64,000 nt of DNA from Acidobacteriota bacterium (GTDB taxonomy: Bacteria; Acidobacteriota; Terriglobia; Terriglobales; Acidobacteriaceae), in assembly GCA_013289685.1 (NCBI GenBank), contig JABCZL010000006.1, forward strand, positions 186,001-250,000, in the 5' to 3' direction. The notes under the pieces were generated by a model, which was not told the DNA's origin, ran no database searches, and saw nothing but the letters and a program-made list of their open reading frames with translations. The translations under genes and the position numbers were made by a program. Positions 24,675 to 34,413 of the stretch are shown piece after piece; position 1 is the stretch's first letter; every line of letters begins with the position of its first letter.

Positions 24675-25220
24675 ATGATGGCGTTAGCAACAGGAATCGA
24701 CCGTCCGGCAGTGGCGCCTCACGAGGCTGGATCAGAGAGTTGGTATGCCCTTTACACTTGTCCGCGCCACGAGAAGCGCGTGGCCGAGCAGATCGAGCAG
24801 CGCCGCATCTCCTGCTTTCTGCCTCTGTATCGGTCGGTACGACGGTGGAAGGACCGCCGCAAAGAACTGGAACTCGTCTTGTTTCCCGGGTATGTCTTCG
24901 TGCACATGGCGTTCCAGGACAAGCTGCAGGTACTGAAGGTCCCGGGCGCTGTACGGCTGGTGACCTTCAACGGCCAGCCCGTCGCGTTGCCGGAGCAGGA
25001 AATCGAGTGTCTCAGAAACCGGCAATCCAGCTCCAACCTCGAACCACATCCATACCTGCGCGTGGGACGCCGGGTGCGCGTCCGTAGCGGACCCATGCAA
25101 GGGCTGGAAGGCATCATCCGCCGCAACAAGGACAAATGCCGCTTGGTTTTCTCGCTCGATCTGATCATGCGCTCCGTGGCCGTCGAAGTGGACGAGGCCG
25201 ACGTCGAGTTAGTCGCCTGA
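24675..25220 (+). CDS. NusG/RfaH/UpxY-type transcription antiterminator 2
   Basis: Two adjacent ATGs at 24675 and 24678 follow an AAGGA ribosome-binding site at 24665-24669; an upstream start at 24573 would cover the leader hairpin and is rejected. The product of about 181 residues has the NGN domain (SWYALYTCPRHEKRVAEQIE, FLPLYRSVRRWKDRRKELEL) and KOW motif (VGRRVRVRSGPMQGLEGIIR). It is a near duplicate of the gene at 22113. It lies 71 bp before the SLBB export gene, the usual place for an antiterminator that controls a long polysaccharide operon. Confidence 0.88.
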   Translation: MMALATGIDRPAVAPHEAGSESWYALYTCPRHEKRVAEQIEQRRISCFLPLYRSVRRWKDRRKELELVLFPGYVFVHMAFQDKLQVLKVPGAVRLVTFNGQPVALPEQEIECLRNRQSSSNLEPHPYLRVGRRVRVRSGPMQGLEGIIRRNKDKCRLVFSLDLIMRSVAVEVDEADVELVA

Positions 25221-25291
25221 CACGAGAGTTCAACGCGTTTCGTCCGCAAGCTTAGACCTCCCAAGAAATCTTAAGTACGTCGGAAACTATA

Positions 25292-28200
25292 ATGTTCACC
25301 AACCACAGGAACCGTAACAGGTTTTTCCCGAACGCACTTTGCGGGATTCTGCTGCTCCTGCTTGGTCATGCGTTGCATGGTCAGATGAGCGACGGGCCCC
25401 GCCCCCCTCGAGACGATGCCCGCAGGAATTCCACGGCGGACACGTCTGACCTTGCCAAAGACAACTTCAATCGCGTAGCGGCGTCCGCGGTTCAGATTCG
25501 AGCAGTTCTCGCGAAAGATGCAGGACTCCTGGTGGAACTGAAGCGCTGGATTGCGAAAGAAGCCACCGACGACGGACAAGTGGTGGAGGATGCGAAGCTG
25601 CTCGACGAGGCGATATTCGACCGTCTCAACCGGGATGTAGAATTTCGAGCGGTGGCGACCCGACTGCTGCAGCGCTACGGCTACCTGATGCCTTCGCCGA
25701 ATCCAGATTCAAGTTACGGCAAAGAGGAAGACATTCTTCTGAAGGAGCGTGCCCGCCGTTTGGTCCAGATTGAAGCGCAGGAAGATATCGAAGCCCTCCA
25801 GCCCGGCAAGAATAGTAACAATCAGGCGGTAGAGCGTACGGCGACCTGCGATCCACGACAGGACGAAAACTGCGACAAACCCGCTACCACAAGCCGGCGC
25901 TCGAACCGTCCATCCACGAACGAAACTCCTATTCCGGATGAAAACCCCGGCGCTACGCCCGGAGACGGATCGCCCTCGTACTCACCGAATCCCTCGCGAA
26001 CGCTCCGAACTCAGTTGAATTCAGATGAGCAGGAACCAGGCCAGCGCGACGGCATCTCGTCGTCACAGATCGAACTAGCCTCGATTGCGCCGAAGTCGGG
26101 CTCGGATCTTTCTCCCGATCAACCAAACATCCCCTCGCTGCCTAACGGCCTTTCAGGGCCACGGGATACGATCGCGGACGCAGATCGAAACAGCCCGCGC
26201 GAGGCCAACCCCTCTCAGTCGATGCGTCAGAAGCGCCCCAGAGTTCAACAACCCGAAGAAGAAGACGTGACGCCGGTAAAGATGGTTCGCCGGGCAAATC
26301 CGTATTCCGACATACCGTCTCTTTACGATATGTACGTTCAATCGGCGGCTTGGCAGCGCCCCGCAGAGAGGTTCGGTTCGGAAATATTCCGGAACTCGAT
26401 CAACCAGCCGGACGTGATTCCCATGGATCTGCCCGTAGGACCCGACTACGTGGTAGGAACGGGCGATAGTCTGTCCATTGATCTGTGGGGCAGCGTCACG
26501 CAGCGACTGGTTCGCCTGGTGGATCGGGAAGGAAGGATCGCATTACCCGAAACGGGTCCGGTGCTGGTAACCGGCAAGAGCCTCGGGGATGTGCAACTGG
26601 AAGTTCAGCACGCGCTCAGAAGCGCGTTCCGGGATGTATCTGCCGACGTCTCGGTTTCCCGCCTGCGCACCGTACGAGTCTATGTGGTTGGAGAGGTCGC
26701 GCAACCGGGCGCTTACGACATCAGTTCCCTTTCAACGCCACTCAATGCGCTGTTTGCCGCAGGAGGCGTCACTGGCCGCGGGTCCTTACGGGCTCTCAAA
26801 CACTACCGTGGCAAAGAACTAGTTGAGGAAGTGGACGCCTATGATCTCCTCCTCCACGGCATTCGCGGGGACCTGAAGCGACTCGAGAACGGCGACACGT
26901 TGCTGGTCCCTCCGATCGGACCTCAAGCCACCGTCGACGGGATGGTGCGCCGCCCGGCGGTGTACGAACTGCTGAATGAGAATTCATTGGACGAAGTTCT
27001 GGAACTGGCAGGCGGAATTCTGCCAGCCGCGGCCCTGCGCCACATCGAGGTGCAGCGACTCGAAGCACACGACAAGCGAACCATGTTGACCTTGGATCTG
27101 ACGGCGACCAGCGATCCGGATCAGATCACCAAGCAACTCGAAGCATTCAAGATCCGCGATGGGGATCAGGTACACATCTTCCCCATCGCCGCCTACAACG
27201 AAGACGCCATTTACCTTCTGGGCCACGTGTTGCGTCCCGGTCGATATTCGTACAAGCCGGGAATGAAGTTGACCGACCTGATCTCATCTTACGGAGATCT
27301 GTTGCCCGAACCGGCGGCTCATTACGCTGAAATCATCCGTCTGAACAAGCCTGACTTCCACCCTAGCGTAGAAAGCATCGATCTCTCGGCTGCACTTGCG
27401 GATCCCGCCTCGGCGCCGGTCCTAAAGCCCCTGGACACGGTACGGATCTTCAGCCGGTTCGATTTTGAGCCCGCTCCAGACGTGTGGGTAGGTGGAGAAG
27501 TTCGGTCCCCAGGGAAATATCGCACCTCGGGCCAGGCCCATTTGCGAGATGCGATCTACTTGTCGGGAGGCGTAACCCCCGATGCATCCCTCGATTCGGC
27601 GCAGCTGTTTCGTACCGAGAGCGATGGAACTCTGCGGATTCTCAGCGTCGATCTGCACCAGGCGCTCGATGGAAACCCGGTCGACAATCTCCTTCTGCAG
27701 TCGCGCGACCGAATTCTGGTACATCGAAACCAGGCACAAGTGGAAGCGCCGACCGTGTACATCAAGGGGGAAGTCGCAAAACCCGGGCGGTATCCGCTAC
27801 CTTCCAATATGCGCGTTGCGGACTTGGTAAGAGTTGCCGGAGGGCCGACGAGATCTGCATTCCTCGATGCCGCAGACCTAACCCGATTCGCCGCGAGCAC
27901 GGCGCCCGGTCACTCGAGCCAACGTCTCGAAGTCAAACTGGCAGCGGTGTTGTCAGGGGACTCCAGCGAGGACGTGCCACTGAGCAACGGAGACGTCCTC
28001 ACCGTTCGACAGATCGCACAATGGAATGATCTCGGCTCTTCGGTCTCGGTGCGAGGCGAAGTTCAACATCCCGCCAGCTACGGGATTGAGCCCGGCGAGC
28101 GGCTGAGTTCCGTGCTGAAGCGTTGCGGTGGCTTTACCCAACAAGCCTACCCCTATGGCGCGGTGTTGATCCGCCGCGAGGTGCGCGACCTGGAAATGAC

Positions 28201-28804
28201 AGCCCACATCGAGTTGGTGAACCGCGTCAAGAACGAGGAAAGTTATTTGAAGACCTTGCCCGAGGCTGGCACGGATCAGAAAAATGCGAAACTTACAGCG
28301 GTGGCGCAGGTTGAAACCACGCTGCAACAGCTGGAAGCTACACCGCCCATCGGGAGAGTCGTGATTCACATTCCCTCGAACATGAAGAGCCTGGATGCGT
28401 TGACAGGCAGTACTGCCGACGTCCCGCTCCGCGACGGGGACGAACTCGTCATTCCGAAGAAGGCGAACTACGTACTCGTGAGTGGTCAGGTTTTCAATCC
28501 TACGGCTGTTAGTTATCTCCCTGGAAGGAGCGCAAAGTGGTACCTGAGCCAGTCGGGAGGGCTGACCCAAGTTGCGGACAAGAATGCGATGTTCGTGGTC
28601 CGAGCCGATGGGTCGGTTCTGTCGGCAAAGAACAACTCCGGATTCTGGTCGGGTGACCCCATGAGCGCCGTGTTGAAGCCGGGGGATTCGATCGTCGTGC
28701 CGGAGAAGGCGCCTAGAATCGGCACCCGCAATTGGACCGCGATATTGCAGGCGGCTCAGGTCGCATCGTCAGCTGCTCTCACGGTGGCGTACATTCACCC
28801 GTAG
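25292..28804 (+). CDS. Large SLBB-repeat polysaccharide export protein (Wza-like)
   Basis: A 1170-residue protein with an N-terminal signal peptide (ALCGILLLLLGHALHGQ, cleavage near 31). Residues about 35-375 form a long, polar, Pro/Ser/Asn-rich region not found in classical Wza. The Poly_export domain begins near 385 (VGPDYVVGTGDSLSIDLWGS) and at least six SLBB-type units follow, each with a VxGEVxxPGxY-like strand (VYVVGEVAQPGAYDIS, VWVGGEVRSPGKYRTS, VYIKGEVAKPGRYPLP, VSVRGEVQHPASYGIE). A hydrophobic segment lies at the very C-terminus. It should form the outer-membrane/periplasmic conduit for the polysaccharide. Length is about three times E. coli Wza. No lipobox cysteine is seen. Confidence 0.88.
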   Translation: MFTNHRNRNRFFPNALCGILLLLLGHALHGQMSDGPRPPRDDARRNSTADTSDLAKDNFNRVAASAVQIRAVLAKDAGLLVELKRWIAKEATDDGQVVEDAKLLDEAIFDRLNRDVEFRAVATRLLQRYGYLMPSPNPDSSYGKEEDILLKERARRLVQIEAQEDIEALQPGKNSNNQAVERTATCDPRQDENCDKPATTSRRSNRPSTNETPIPDENPGATPGDGSPSYSPNPSRTLRTQLNSDEQEPGQRDGISSSQIELASIAPKSGSDLSPDQPNIPSLPNGLSGPRDTIADADRNSPREANPSQSMRQKRPRVQQPEEEDVTPVKMVRRANPYSDIPSLYDMYVQSAAWQRPAERFGSEIFRNSINQPDVIPMDLPVGPDYVVGTGDSLSIDLWGSVTQRLVRLVDREGRIALPETGPVLVTGKSLGDVQLEVQHALRSAFRDVSADVSVSRLRTVRVYVVGEVAQPGAYDISSLSTPLNALFAAGGVTGRGSLRALKHYRGKELVEEVDAYDLLLHGIRGDLKRLENGDTLLVPPIGPQATVDGMVRRPAVYELLNENSLDEVLELAGGILPAAALRHIEVQRLEAHDKRTMLTLDLTATSDPDQITKQLEAFKIRDGDQVHIFPIAAYNEDAIYLLGHVLRPGRYSYKPGMKLTDLISSYGDLLPEPAAHYAEIIRLNKPDFHPSVESIDLSAALADPASAPVLKPLDTVRIFSRFDFEPAPDVWVGGEVRSPGKYRTSGQAHLRDAIYLSGGVTPDASLDSAQLFRTESDGTLRILSVDLHQALDGNPVDNLLLQSRDRILVHRNQAQVEAPTVYIKGEVAKPGRYPLPSNMRVADLVRVAGGPTRSAFLDAADLTRFAASTAPGHSSQRLEVKLAAVLSGDSSEDVPLSNGDVLTVRQIAQWNDLGSSVSVRGEVQHPASYGIEPGERLSSVLKRCGGFTQQAYPYGAVLIRREVRDLEMTAHIELVNRVKNEESYLKTLPEAGTDQKNAKLTAVAQVETTLQQLEATPPIGRVVIHIPSNMKSLDALTGSTADVPLRDGDELVIPKKANYVLVSGQVFNPTAVSYLPGRSAKWYLSQSGGLTQVADKNAMFVVRADGSVLSAKNNSGFWSGDPMSAVLKPGDSIVVPEKAPRIGTRNWTAILQAAQVASSAALTVAYIHP

Positions 28805-28823
28805 AAGTGGGGGCCCCTTAAAG

Positions 28824-31325
28824 TTGAGAGTGCATACCCAATTTCTGGCTGGCGTTCTGACTGCTGCTACGACACTTTACATCGTGCCCGAAGCACATTC
28901 TCAGGATTCAGGGAAAGACGTCAAACCGGTGGCGCCGAGTGCTTCTGCCGACTCGAAGAAATCCACAGCGAGCTCGCCGCTGGCCGACAGTAAGCCGTCT
29001 GAGAGTGCAACAAAGAAGTTCTTCGGCGGCGCGATCAAGGACTTCGCGCAAGACCAGGAGCACATCTGGACGAGTCCAGCACACATCCGCCTGGTTGACG
29101 CCACCTGGCTGGTGCCCTTGGCGGGAGTTACAGCTGGCCTGTTCGTAACGGATAAACAGTACAGCGCTTCATTGCCGACGAACCCCACCACCATTAGTCA
29201 TTACAAGAGCGTGTCGAATGTCGGTATTGCCAGTCTCGCTGGAGCCGGCGCAGCCATGTATCTAATGAGCTTTCCCAGCCACAACGAACACTGGCGCGAA
29301 ACCGGCTTCCTCGCGGGCGAGGCAGCCATCGATGCTCTCATACCGATCGAGGTCATGAAATATTCATTCCGGCGGGAACGCCCCTATCAGGGAAACGGGA
29401 GCGGCGCCTTTTTTCAAGGGGGCACGTCGTTTCCATCGGAACATTCCGCTGCAGCATGGGCGATTGCCGGAGTAATTGCACATGAGTATGACGGTACATT
29501 GCCGAGGCTGTTCGCCTACGGGATGGCTTCGGCCGTCAGTTTCTCGAGAGTTCGGGCCCGGCAGCATTTTCCTTCGGATGTTCTGGTGGGAAGCATCTTG
29601 GGATATCTGGTGTCACAAAGCGTCTACAGCAGGCGGCACGACGCCGAAATCGGTGGCGCAGTGTTTGAGTCACCGCGAGAAGCTGTAAGCGGGGAGAGAA
29701 TGCGGACGCCTTCGTTCATGGGCTCGCCCTACGTTCCGCTGGATAGCTGGATCTACCCGGCGCTGGAGCGAATGGCGTCCCTCGGCTACGTGAAAACCGT
29801 AAGTCTGGGAATGCGCCCCTGGACTCGACTGGAGTGCGCCCGGTTGTTAAGTGAAGCCGGGGAACTCGAACCCGAGACGGATGCACCGGCGGAAGTCCAG
29901 CAACTTTACTCCGCGCTTTCAGAAGAGTTCGCGCGCGATTCCGAGTTAATGAGTGGCGAAACCAATCGCAGCGCACAACTCGAGTCGGTCTATGTCCGCG
30001 CCTTGGGAATCGCGGGGAAGCCGCTGACCGACAATTATCACTTCGGCCAGACAATACTGAACGACTATGGCAGGCCTTACGAAGAAGGCTTCAACAGTGT
30101 GGCAGGAGTCTCCGGTTGGACGACTTTGGGGCCATTCGTGGTCTACACCCGCGGAGAATATGAGTCCGCACCGTCCGCTCCGTCGCCTTCGGCGGCAGCG
30201 CTCAACTTCATAAGCAATGTCGATGGTTTGCCGCCGAATCCACCGCCCATGCCCGTTGCGGACGTGAGCCGCTTTCGGCTCTTGGACGTGTACGCGGGCA
30301 TGAACATCGACAATTGGCAATTCTCGTTCGGCAGGCGCAGCTTGTGGTGGGGACCGAGTGAGAGCGGGACGATGATTTTTACGAACAACATTGCTCCGCT
30401 TAACAACATGTTCAGCATCGATCGGATCACACCCTTTCGATTGCCCTGGCTTTTTGGCTATCTGGGCGATATACGCTTGACGGGCTTTATCGGGCAGCTC
30501 TCGGGACAACGGTTTTTGAGTACGACTTTCAGCGGCAAGACCGGTCCAGACATCGGACAGTACGGGCACGAATTGCGACCTCAGCCGTTTCTCAGCGGCG
30601 GAAGGATTACTTTCAAGCTGACGCAGAACTTCGAGTTTGGCCTGTCCTTGACGTCGAAGTATGGAGGCCCTGGACAACCTCTCACCCCGACCACGATGTT
30701 CAAGTCTTTTTTCGGCATCCATGTTCACGGCGATCCCTTGGGTGATGGACGCTCCGGTGCCGATTTCTCTTATCGGATTCCGAAATTGCGAGACTGGCTG
30801 ACCTTTTATGGGGAGGCCATGAGCGAAGATGAGCCTTCTCCGATTCCTTACCCGACGCAGTCCATCTTTCAAGGCGGGATCTACCTAGCCAAAGTCCCGC
30901 ACGTCCCAAAGCTCGATTTGAGGCTGGAAGGTGGGTTTACCGACCCTCCAGTCCAGTACTATACGCCGGGCTATTTTTACACCAACTCTCAATATGTCGA
31001 TGGCTACACAAACGATGGTCGATTAATAGGGACATGGTTAGGGCGAGCGGCACAAGGTGAAACTGTGCGGATGAACTATTGGCTCTCTGCAAAAAATAAG
31101 ATCGGGCTGGAGTTTCGGCATCGGAAAGTCGATCAGACATTCATTCCGCAAGGCGGAACGCAAAATGACGTGGCCGTCAACGCGGACATCTTCTCGCGCT
31201 CGGGTTTTCGGTTTTCCGGCAGCCTACAGTACGAGCGTTGGCAGATCCCACTGTTGGCCTTAAACCATCAATCCAATGTGGCGGCGTCGTTTGAGTTTGG
31301 CTTCTGGCCGGTCGCACACCATTAA
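28824..31325 (+). CDS. PAP2 phosphatase fused to Wzi-like capsule assembly barrel
   Basis: An 833-residue protein starting at TTG (an in-frame GTG lies two codons later), with a signal peptide ending near AHSQ. Residues about 90-270 form a PAP2-type lipid phosphatase with all three motifs: KYSFRRERP (179-187), PSEHS (204-208) and SRVRARQHFPSD (241-252). Residues about 300-833 match capsule assembly protein Wzi, a beta-barrel rich in alternating strands (WQFSFGRRSLWWGPSESG) and ending in an aromatic strand. The first part could act on undecaprenyl pyrophosphate or another lipid phosphate, and the barrel could hold polymer at the surface. It starts 19 bp after the SLBB gene. Confidence 0.85.
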   Translation: MRVHTQFLAGVLTAATTLYIVPEAHSQDSGKDVKPVAPSASADSKKSTASSPLADSKPSESATKKFFGGAIKDFAQDQEHIWTSPAHIRLVDATWLVPLAGVTAGLFVTDKQYSASLPTNPTTISHYKSVSNVGIASLAGAGAAMYLMSFPSHNEHWRETGFLAGEAAIDALIPIEVMKYSFRRERPYQGNGSGAFFQGGTSFPSEHSAAAWAIAGVIAHEYDGTLPRLFAYGMASAVSFSRVRARQHFPSDVLVGSILGYLVSQSVYSRRHDAEIGGAVFESPREAVSGERMRTPSFMGSPYVPLDSWIYPALERMASLGYVKTVSLGMRPWTRLECARLLSEAGELEPETDAPAEVQQLYSALSEEFARDSELMSGETNRSAQLESVYVRALGIAGKPLTDNYHFGQTILNDYGRPYEEGFNSVAGVSGWTTLGPFVVYTRGEYESAPSAPSPSAAALNFISNVDGLPPNPPPMPVADVSRFRLLDVYAGMNIDNWQFSFGRRSLWWGPSESGTMIFTNNIAPLNNMFSIDRITPFRLPWLFGYLGDIRLTGFIGQLSGQRFLSTTFSGKTGPDIGQYGHELRPQPFLSGGRITFKLTQNFEFGLSLTSKYGGPGQPLTPTTMFKSFFGIHVHGDPLGDGRSGADFSYRIPKLRDWLTFYGEAMSEDEPSPIPYPTQSIFQGGIYLAKVPHVPKLDLRLEGGFTDPPVQYYTPGYFYTNSQYVDGYTNDGRLIGTWLGRAAQGETVRMNYWLSAKNKIGLEFRHRKVDQTFIPQGGTQNDVAVNADIFSRSGFRFSGSLQYERWQIPLLALNHQSNVAASFEFGFWPVAHH

Positions 31326-31575
31326 TGGAACCGCTCCCGCTTCACCTCCGATCTTCTAATCTTTGGATTGAAAAAAGCAGGGCACTCGCAGATGTTGACA
31401 TGGCTCGCATGAGACTGCCGGTTGATGGGGATAGACCTTTGGCCGCCAGATTGGGATCTTTCGTCGGAACTAGTCCAAGCGTTTGCAGGAATGTGACCGC
31501 TGCGAGGATTCTGTTCAGGTCGCAGAGATTGTTCCGGCATTCTGGCTCGGGCGTGCCCGGCGTGGTGGACCAACG

Positions 31576-32937
31576 ATGAACCGCACAAGCATCGCTCCTG
31601 CCCGGCAGCCTATGCCGGAGCTTCCGGAACAAATTCTGACCGTTGGGCCGCCCGAGCAGCGCTCTCGGGAAAGCCATCCCTCAGTCTTTTACCTGGCGCA
31701 ACTCTGGCAACAGAGGAGGCCACTTGCTCGCACTGCGCTTTATGGACTTCTTGCGAGCACCATTTTGGCCTTTCTAATCCCGATGCGATTTGAATCGACC
31801 GCGCGTCTCATGCCTCCAGATGGTGGGCAGCCGGGCGGCCTCGCCATGGCCGCCGCACTTTCTGGCAGCGTAGGAGGGTTAGGAGGCATCGCCAGTGAAA
31901 TGCTCGGCCTCAAAAGCACCAGCGACGTTTTCGTCGGCATTTTGTCCAGCCGTACAGTCCAGGACAGACTCATCGAACAGTTCGACCTGAAGGGACTCTA
32001 CGGGGCCCGCCGGATGGAGGACGCGCGTTCGCAGCTCGCTCAACACACGGGCATTTCGGTCGACCCCAAGAGTCAAATCATCACGATCAGTGTGATGGAC
32101 CATGACCCAAAGCGCGCGGCAGCCATGTGCCAGGCCTACGTTGAACAGCTCAACCGTCTTGTCGCGGATCTCTCCACATCCTCTGCCCGTCGTGAGCGCA
32201 TCTTTCTGGAAGAGCGCTTGCAAACAGTAAATAAGGACCTGGAATCGGCAGAAAAAGAATTCAGTCAGTTCTCCAGCAAGAACACGGCGATCGATATTAA
32301 GGAACAAGGAAAAGCAATGGTCGAAGCAGCCGCGACGCTGCAAGGCAAGCTCATTGCCGCACAGTCAGAGCTGCAAGGCCTTCGGCAGATTTACGCCGAT
32401 AACAACGTGCGCGTCCGCTCTGTGCGGGCACGCATTGATGAATTGAGCCAACAACTCGAAAAAATGGGAGGCAAGGGTGAGGATGCGACTGGATCCTCCG
32501 GGCAGCAAGGAGACTCTCTTTATCCATCGATCCGGCAGCTCCCCTTGCTCGGCGTTACTTATGCGGATCTGTATCGTCGCACAAGAGTGCAGGAGGCAGT
32601 TTTTGAGACTCTAACCAAGGAATATGAGTTAGCGAAGGTCCAGGAAGCAAAAGAGATTCCAACCGTAAAGGTGCTCGACGCTCCGAATATTCCAGAGAAA
32701 AAATCGTTCCCTCCGCGTCTGGTCATCATGCTTTTGGGAACTGCATTTGCGTTTTCTCTGGCGTTGACTTGGTCGCTGGGCAAGACAGCCTGGGCAGGGG
32801 TCGACGCAAGTGATCCGCGGAAAGCACTGGCGCAAGAAGTGGTTACGACAATGCAAGCAAGCCTCCCGAAGTTTTCGCGGAACGGAACGGGAGCAGAATC
32901 TAACAGGCGCTGGCATTTCAGGGTGCAGCGCAAATAG
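31576..32937 (+). CDS. Wzz-type chain-length determinant / polysaccharide co-polymerase
   Basis: The ATG at 31576 is preferred; a TTG-initiated frame from 31483 is less likely. The 453-residue product has transmembrane helices near 52-70 and 390-412 with a long coiled-coil periplasmic region between them (ERLQTVNKDLESAEKEFSQF and SELQGLRQIYADNN). The Pro-rich KKSFPPRLVIM motif stands before the second helix, as in Wzz proteins. No Walker motifs follow, so there is no fused tyrosine kinase. It regulates polymer length with the Wzy polymerase and contacts the export protein. Confidence 0.88.
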   Translation: MNRTSIAPARQPMPELPEQILTVGPPEQRSRESHPSVFYLAQLWQQRRPLARTALYGLLASTILAFLIPMRFESTARLMPPDGGQPGGLAMAAALSGSVGGLGGIASEMLGLKSTSDVFVGILSSRTVQDRLIEQFDLKGLYGARRMEDARSQLAQHTGISVDPKSQIITISVMDHDPKRAAAMCQAYVEQLNRLVADLSTSSARRERIFLEERLQTVNKDLESAEKEFSQFSSKNTAIDIKEQGKAMVEAAATLQGKLIAAQSELQGLRQIYADNNVRVRSVRARIDELSQQLEKMGGKGEDATGSSGQQGDSLYPSIRQLPLLGVTYADLYRRTRVQEAVFETLTKEYELAKVQEAKEIPTVKVLDAPNIPEKKSFPPRLVIMLLGTAFAFSLALTWSLGKTAWAGVDASDPRKALAQEVVTTMQASLPKFSRNGTGAESNRRWHFRVQRK

Positions 32938-33089
32938 CTGCTTGTGGACTTGTTCGGATGCGGATATTTCATCAGTAGCTAGTGAACTATGCTTAGGGGC
33001 CTCGGGACGGTCATCCTGAAATCGCCGGCAGTTCTTTCTGACCCCGTCCAATTTCTAAGCCGGATCTGCGGACTGGACTGTGTCCATCG

Positions 33090-34391
33090 ATGAAATGCCC
33101 GGAGGAACTTCGACTATCTCGACTCTCACGCCATACGCTGGTCCATAATACCATCTCGCTTTATGCCGTTTACTTACCGAACTACTTCATCCCTCTGCTG
33201 GTTATTCCCTACCTCGCGCGGGTGCTGGGCGCGGCCGGCTGGGGCCTAGTCGCCTTTACTCAGGCATTTGGGACTTATTTGAGCGTCGTTATCGAATTCG
33301 GCTTCTTCTTATCGGCGAATCGGGAAGTGGCGCGCCACCGCGAGGATCGCGTCAAGCTGGGGAAAATACTGGCTGACGTACTGGGAGCGCGGGTATTTTT
33401 GTGCTTGGCGTGCATCGGGCCGGCCCTGGCGGCGGGTATCTGGTTTCCGATCTTTCGCGAACACCCCCGCCTCTTCTGGGCTGGGATGTTCTGGGGAGCG
33501 GTGCAGGGTTTCAGCATGAGCTGGTTTTTCCAGGGACTGGAGCGTATGCGGCTGGTTGCAGCCCTGGAAACCCCAGCGCAATTCTCGGGCATCATTGCGA
33601 TCTTGTTATTTGTCCACCGGCTCCAGGACGCATGGCTTGTGCTTGTGATTCAGGGGCTGGCCTACGGCCTACCGGCAGTGGTCGAACTGGTGTTGGCTTA
33701 CCGCGAAGTGCCATTCCTCCTGCCCACATTCCGCTCCATTTGGGAAGGCCTCCGCTTGGGCACCAGCATGTTCCTCTATCGGGGCTCGCTTGAACTGTAT
33801 GCCAAAGGAAACGCGCTCATTCTGGGGCTGTTCGTCGCACCTCAATTGGTTGGTTACTATGCGGCCGCTGAAAAAATCTCCCGAGCGTCCTATCGGCTTT
33901 TGAATCCGGTCACACAGGCGTTGTATCCACGAATGAGTTATCTCCTCCATCACGCCAGGAAGAAGGCCCATCGACTGGCGCGCATGGGAATCATTCTCGT
34001 GGGGGCCGGCGGGCTGGCCTTGTCTCTTCTTGTTTACCTGTCCGCGCCCTGGCTGATACGGATCATCGTGGGTCCGGAATTTGCGCCCGCGGTTCCTCTC
34101 CTTCGAATCCTGGCTCTGATGCCGGCTCTGATCGCGTTTGGGCAGGGGTACGGAACTCAGTGGATGCTCCCTCTAGGCCTGGACCGGTTGTTCAATTCCG
34201 TCATGCTGCTGGCGGGGGCCGTCGATATAGCGCTCGCACTGATTCTGGCGCCTCGTTACGCCGATCTCGGAATGGCCTGGGTTGCGGTCCTCACTGAGGC
34301 TTTGATCGCAGCTGGTTTCTATCTCGTCCTCCGGTTCTATCGCCTTGATCCGATGCGCGCGGCGGTTGCGAGCGAGGGCGAAGTTGCATAG
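33090..34391 (+). CDS. Wzx-type oligosaccharide flippase
   Basis: A 433-residue polytopic protein with about twelve helices, of the MOP superfamily (polysaccharide_synt). Typical features are SLYAVYLPNYFIPLLVIPYL and ARVLGAAGWGLVAFTQAFGT in the first helices and YYAAAEKISRASYRLLNPV in the middle. It would flip lipid-linked repeat units across the inner membrane. The start ATG at 33090 follows a 152-bp gap after wzz. It precedes the polymerase gene by 22 bp. Confidence 0.9.
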   Translation: MKCPEELRLSRLSRHTLVHNTISLYAVYLPNYFIPLLVIPYLARVLGAAGWGLVAFTQAFGTYLSVVIEFGFFLSANREVARHREDRVKLGKILADVLGARVFLCLACIGPALAAGIWFPIFREHPRLFWAGMFWGAVQGFSMSWFFQGLERMRLVAALETPAQFSGIIAILLFVHRLQDAWLVLVIQGLAYGLPAVVELVLAYREVPFLLPTFRSIWEGLRLGTSMFLYRGSLELYAKGNALILGLFVAPQLVGYYAAAEKISRASYRLLNPVTQALYPRMSYLLHHARKKAHRLARMGIILVGAGGLALSLLVYLSAPWLIRIIVGPEFAPAVPLLRILALMPALIAFGQGYGTQWMLPLGLDRLFNSVMLLAGAVDIALALILAPRYADLGMAWVAVLTEALIAAGFYLVLRFYRLDPMRAAVASEGEVA

Positions 34392-34413
34392 CGAATCGGG
34401 GAACGCCGGGAAA

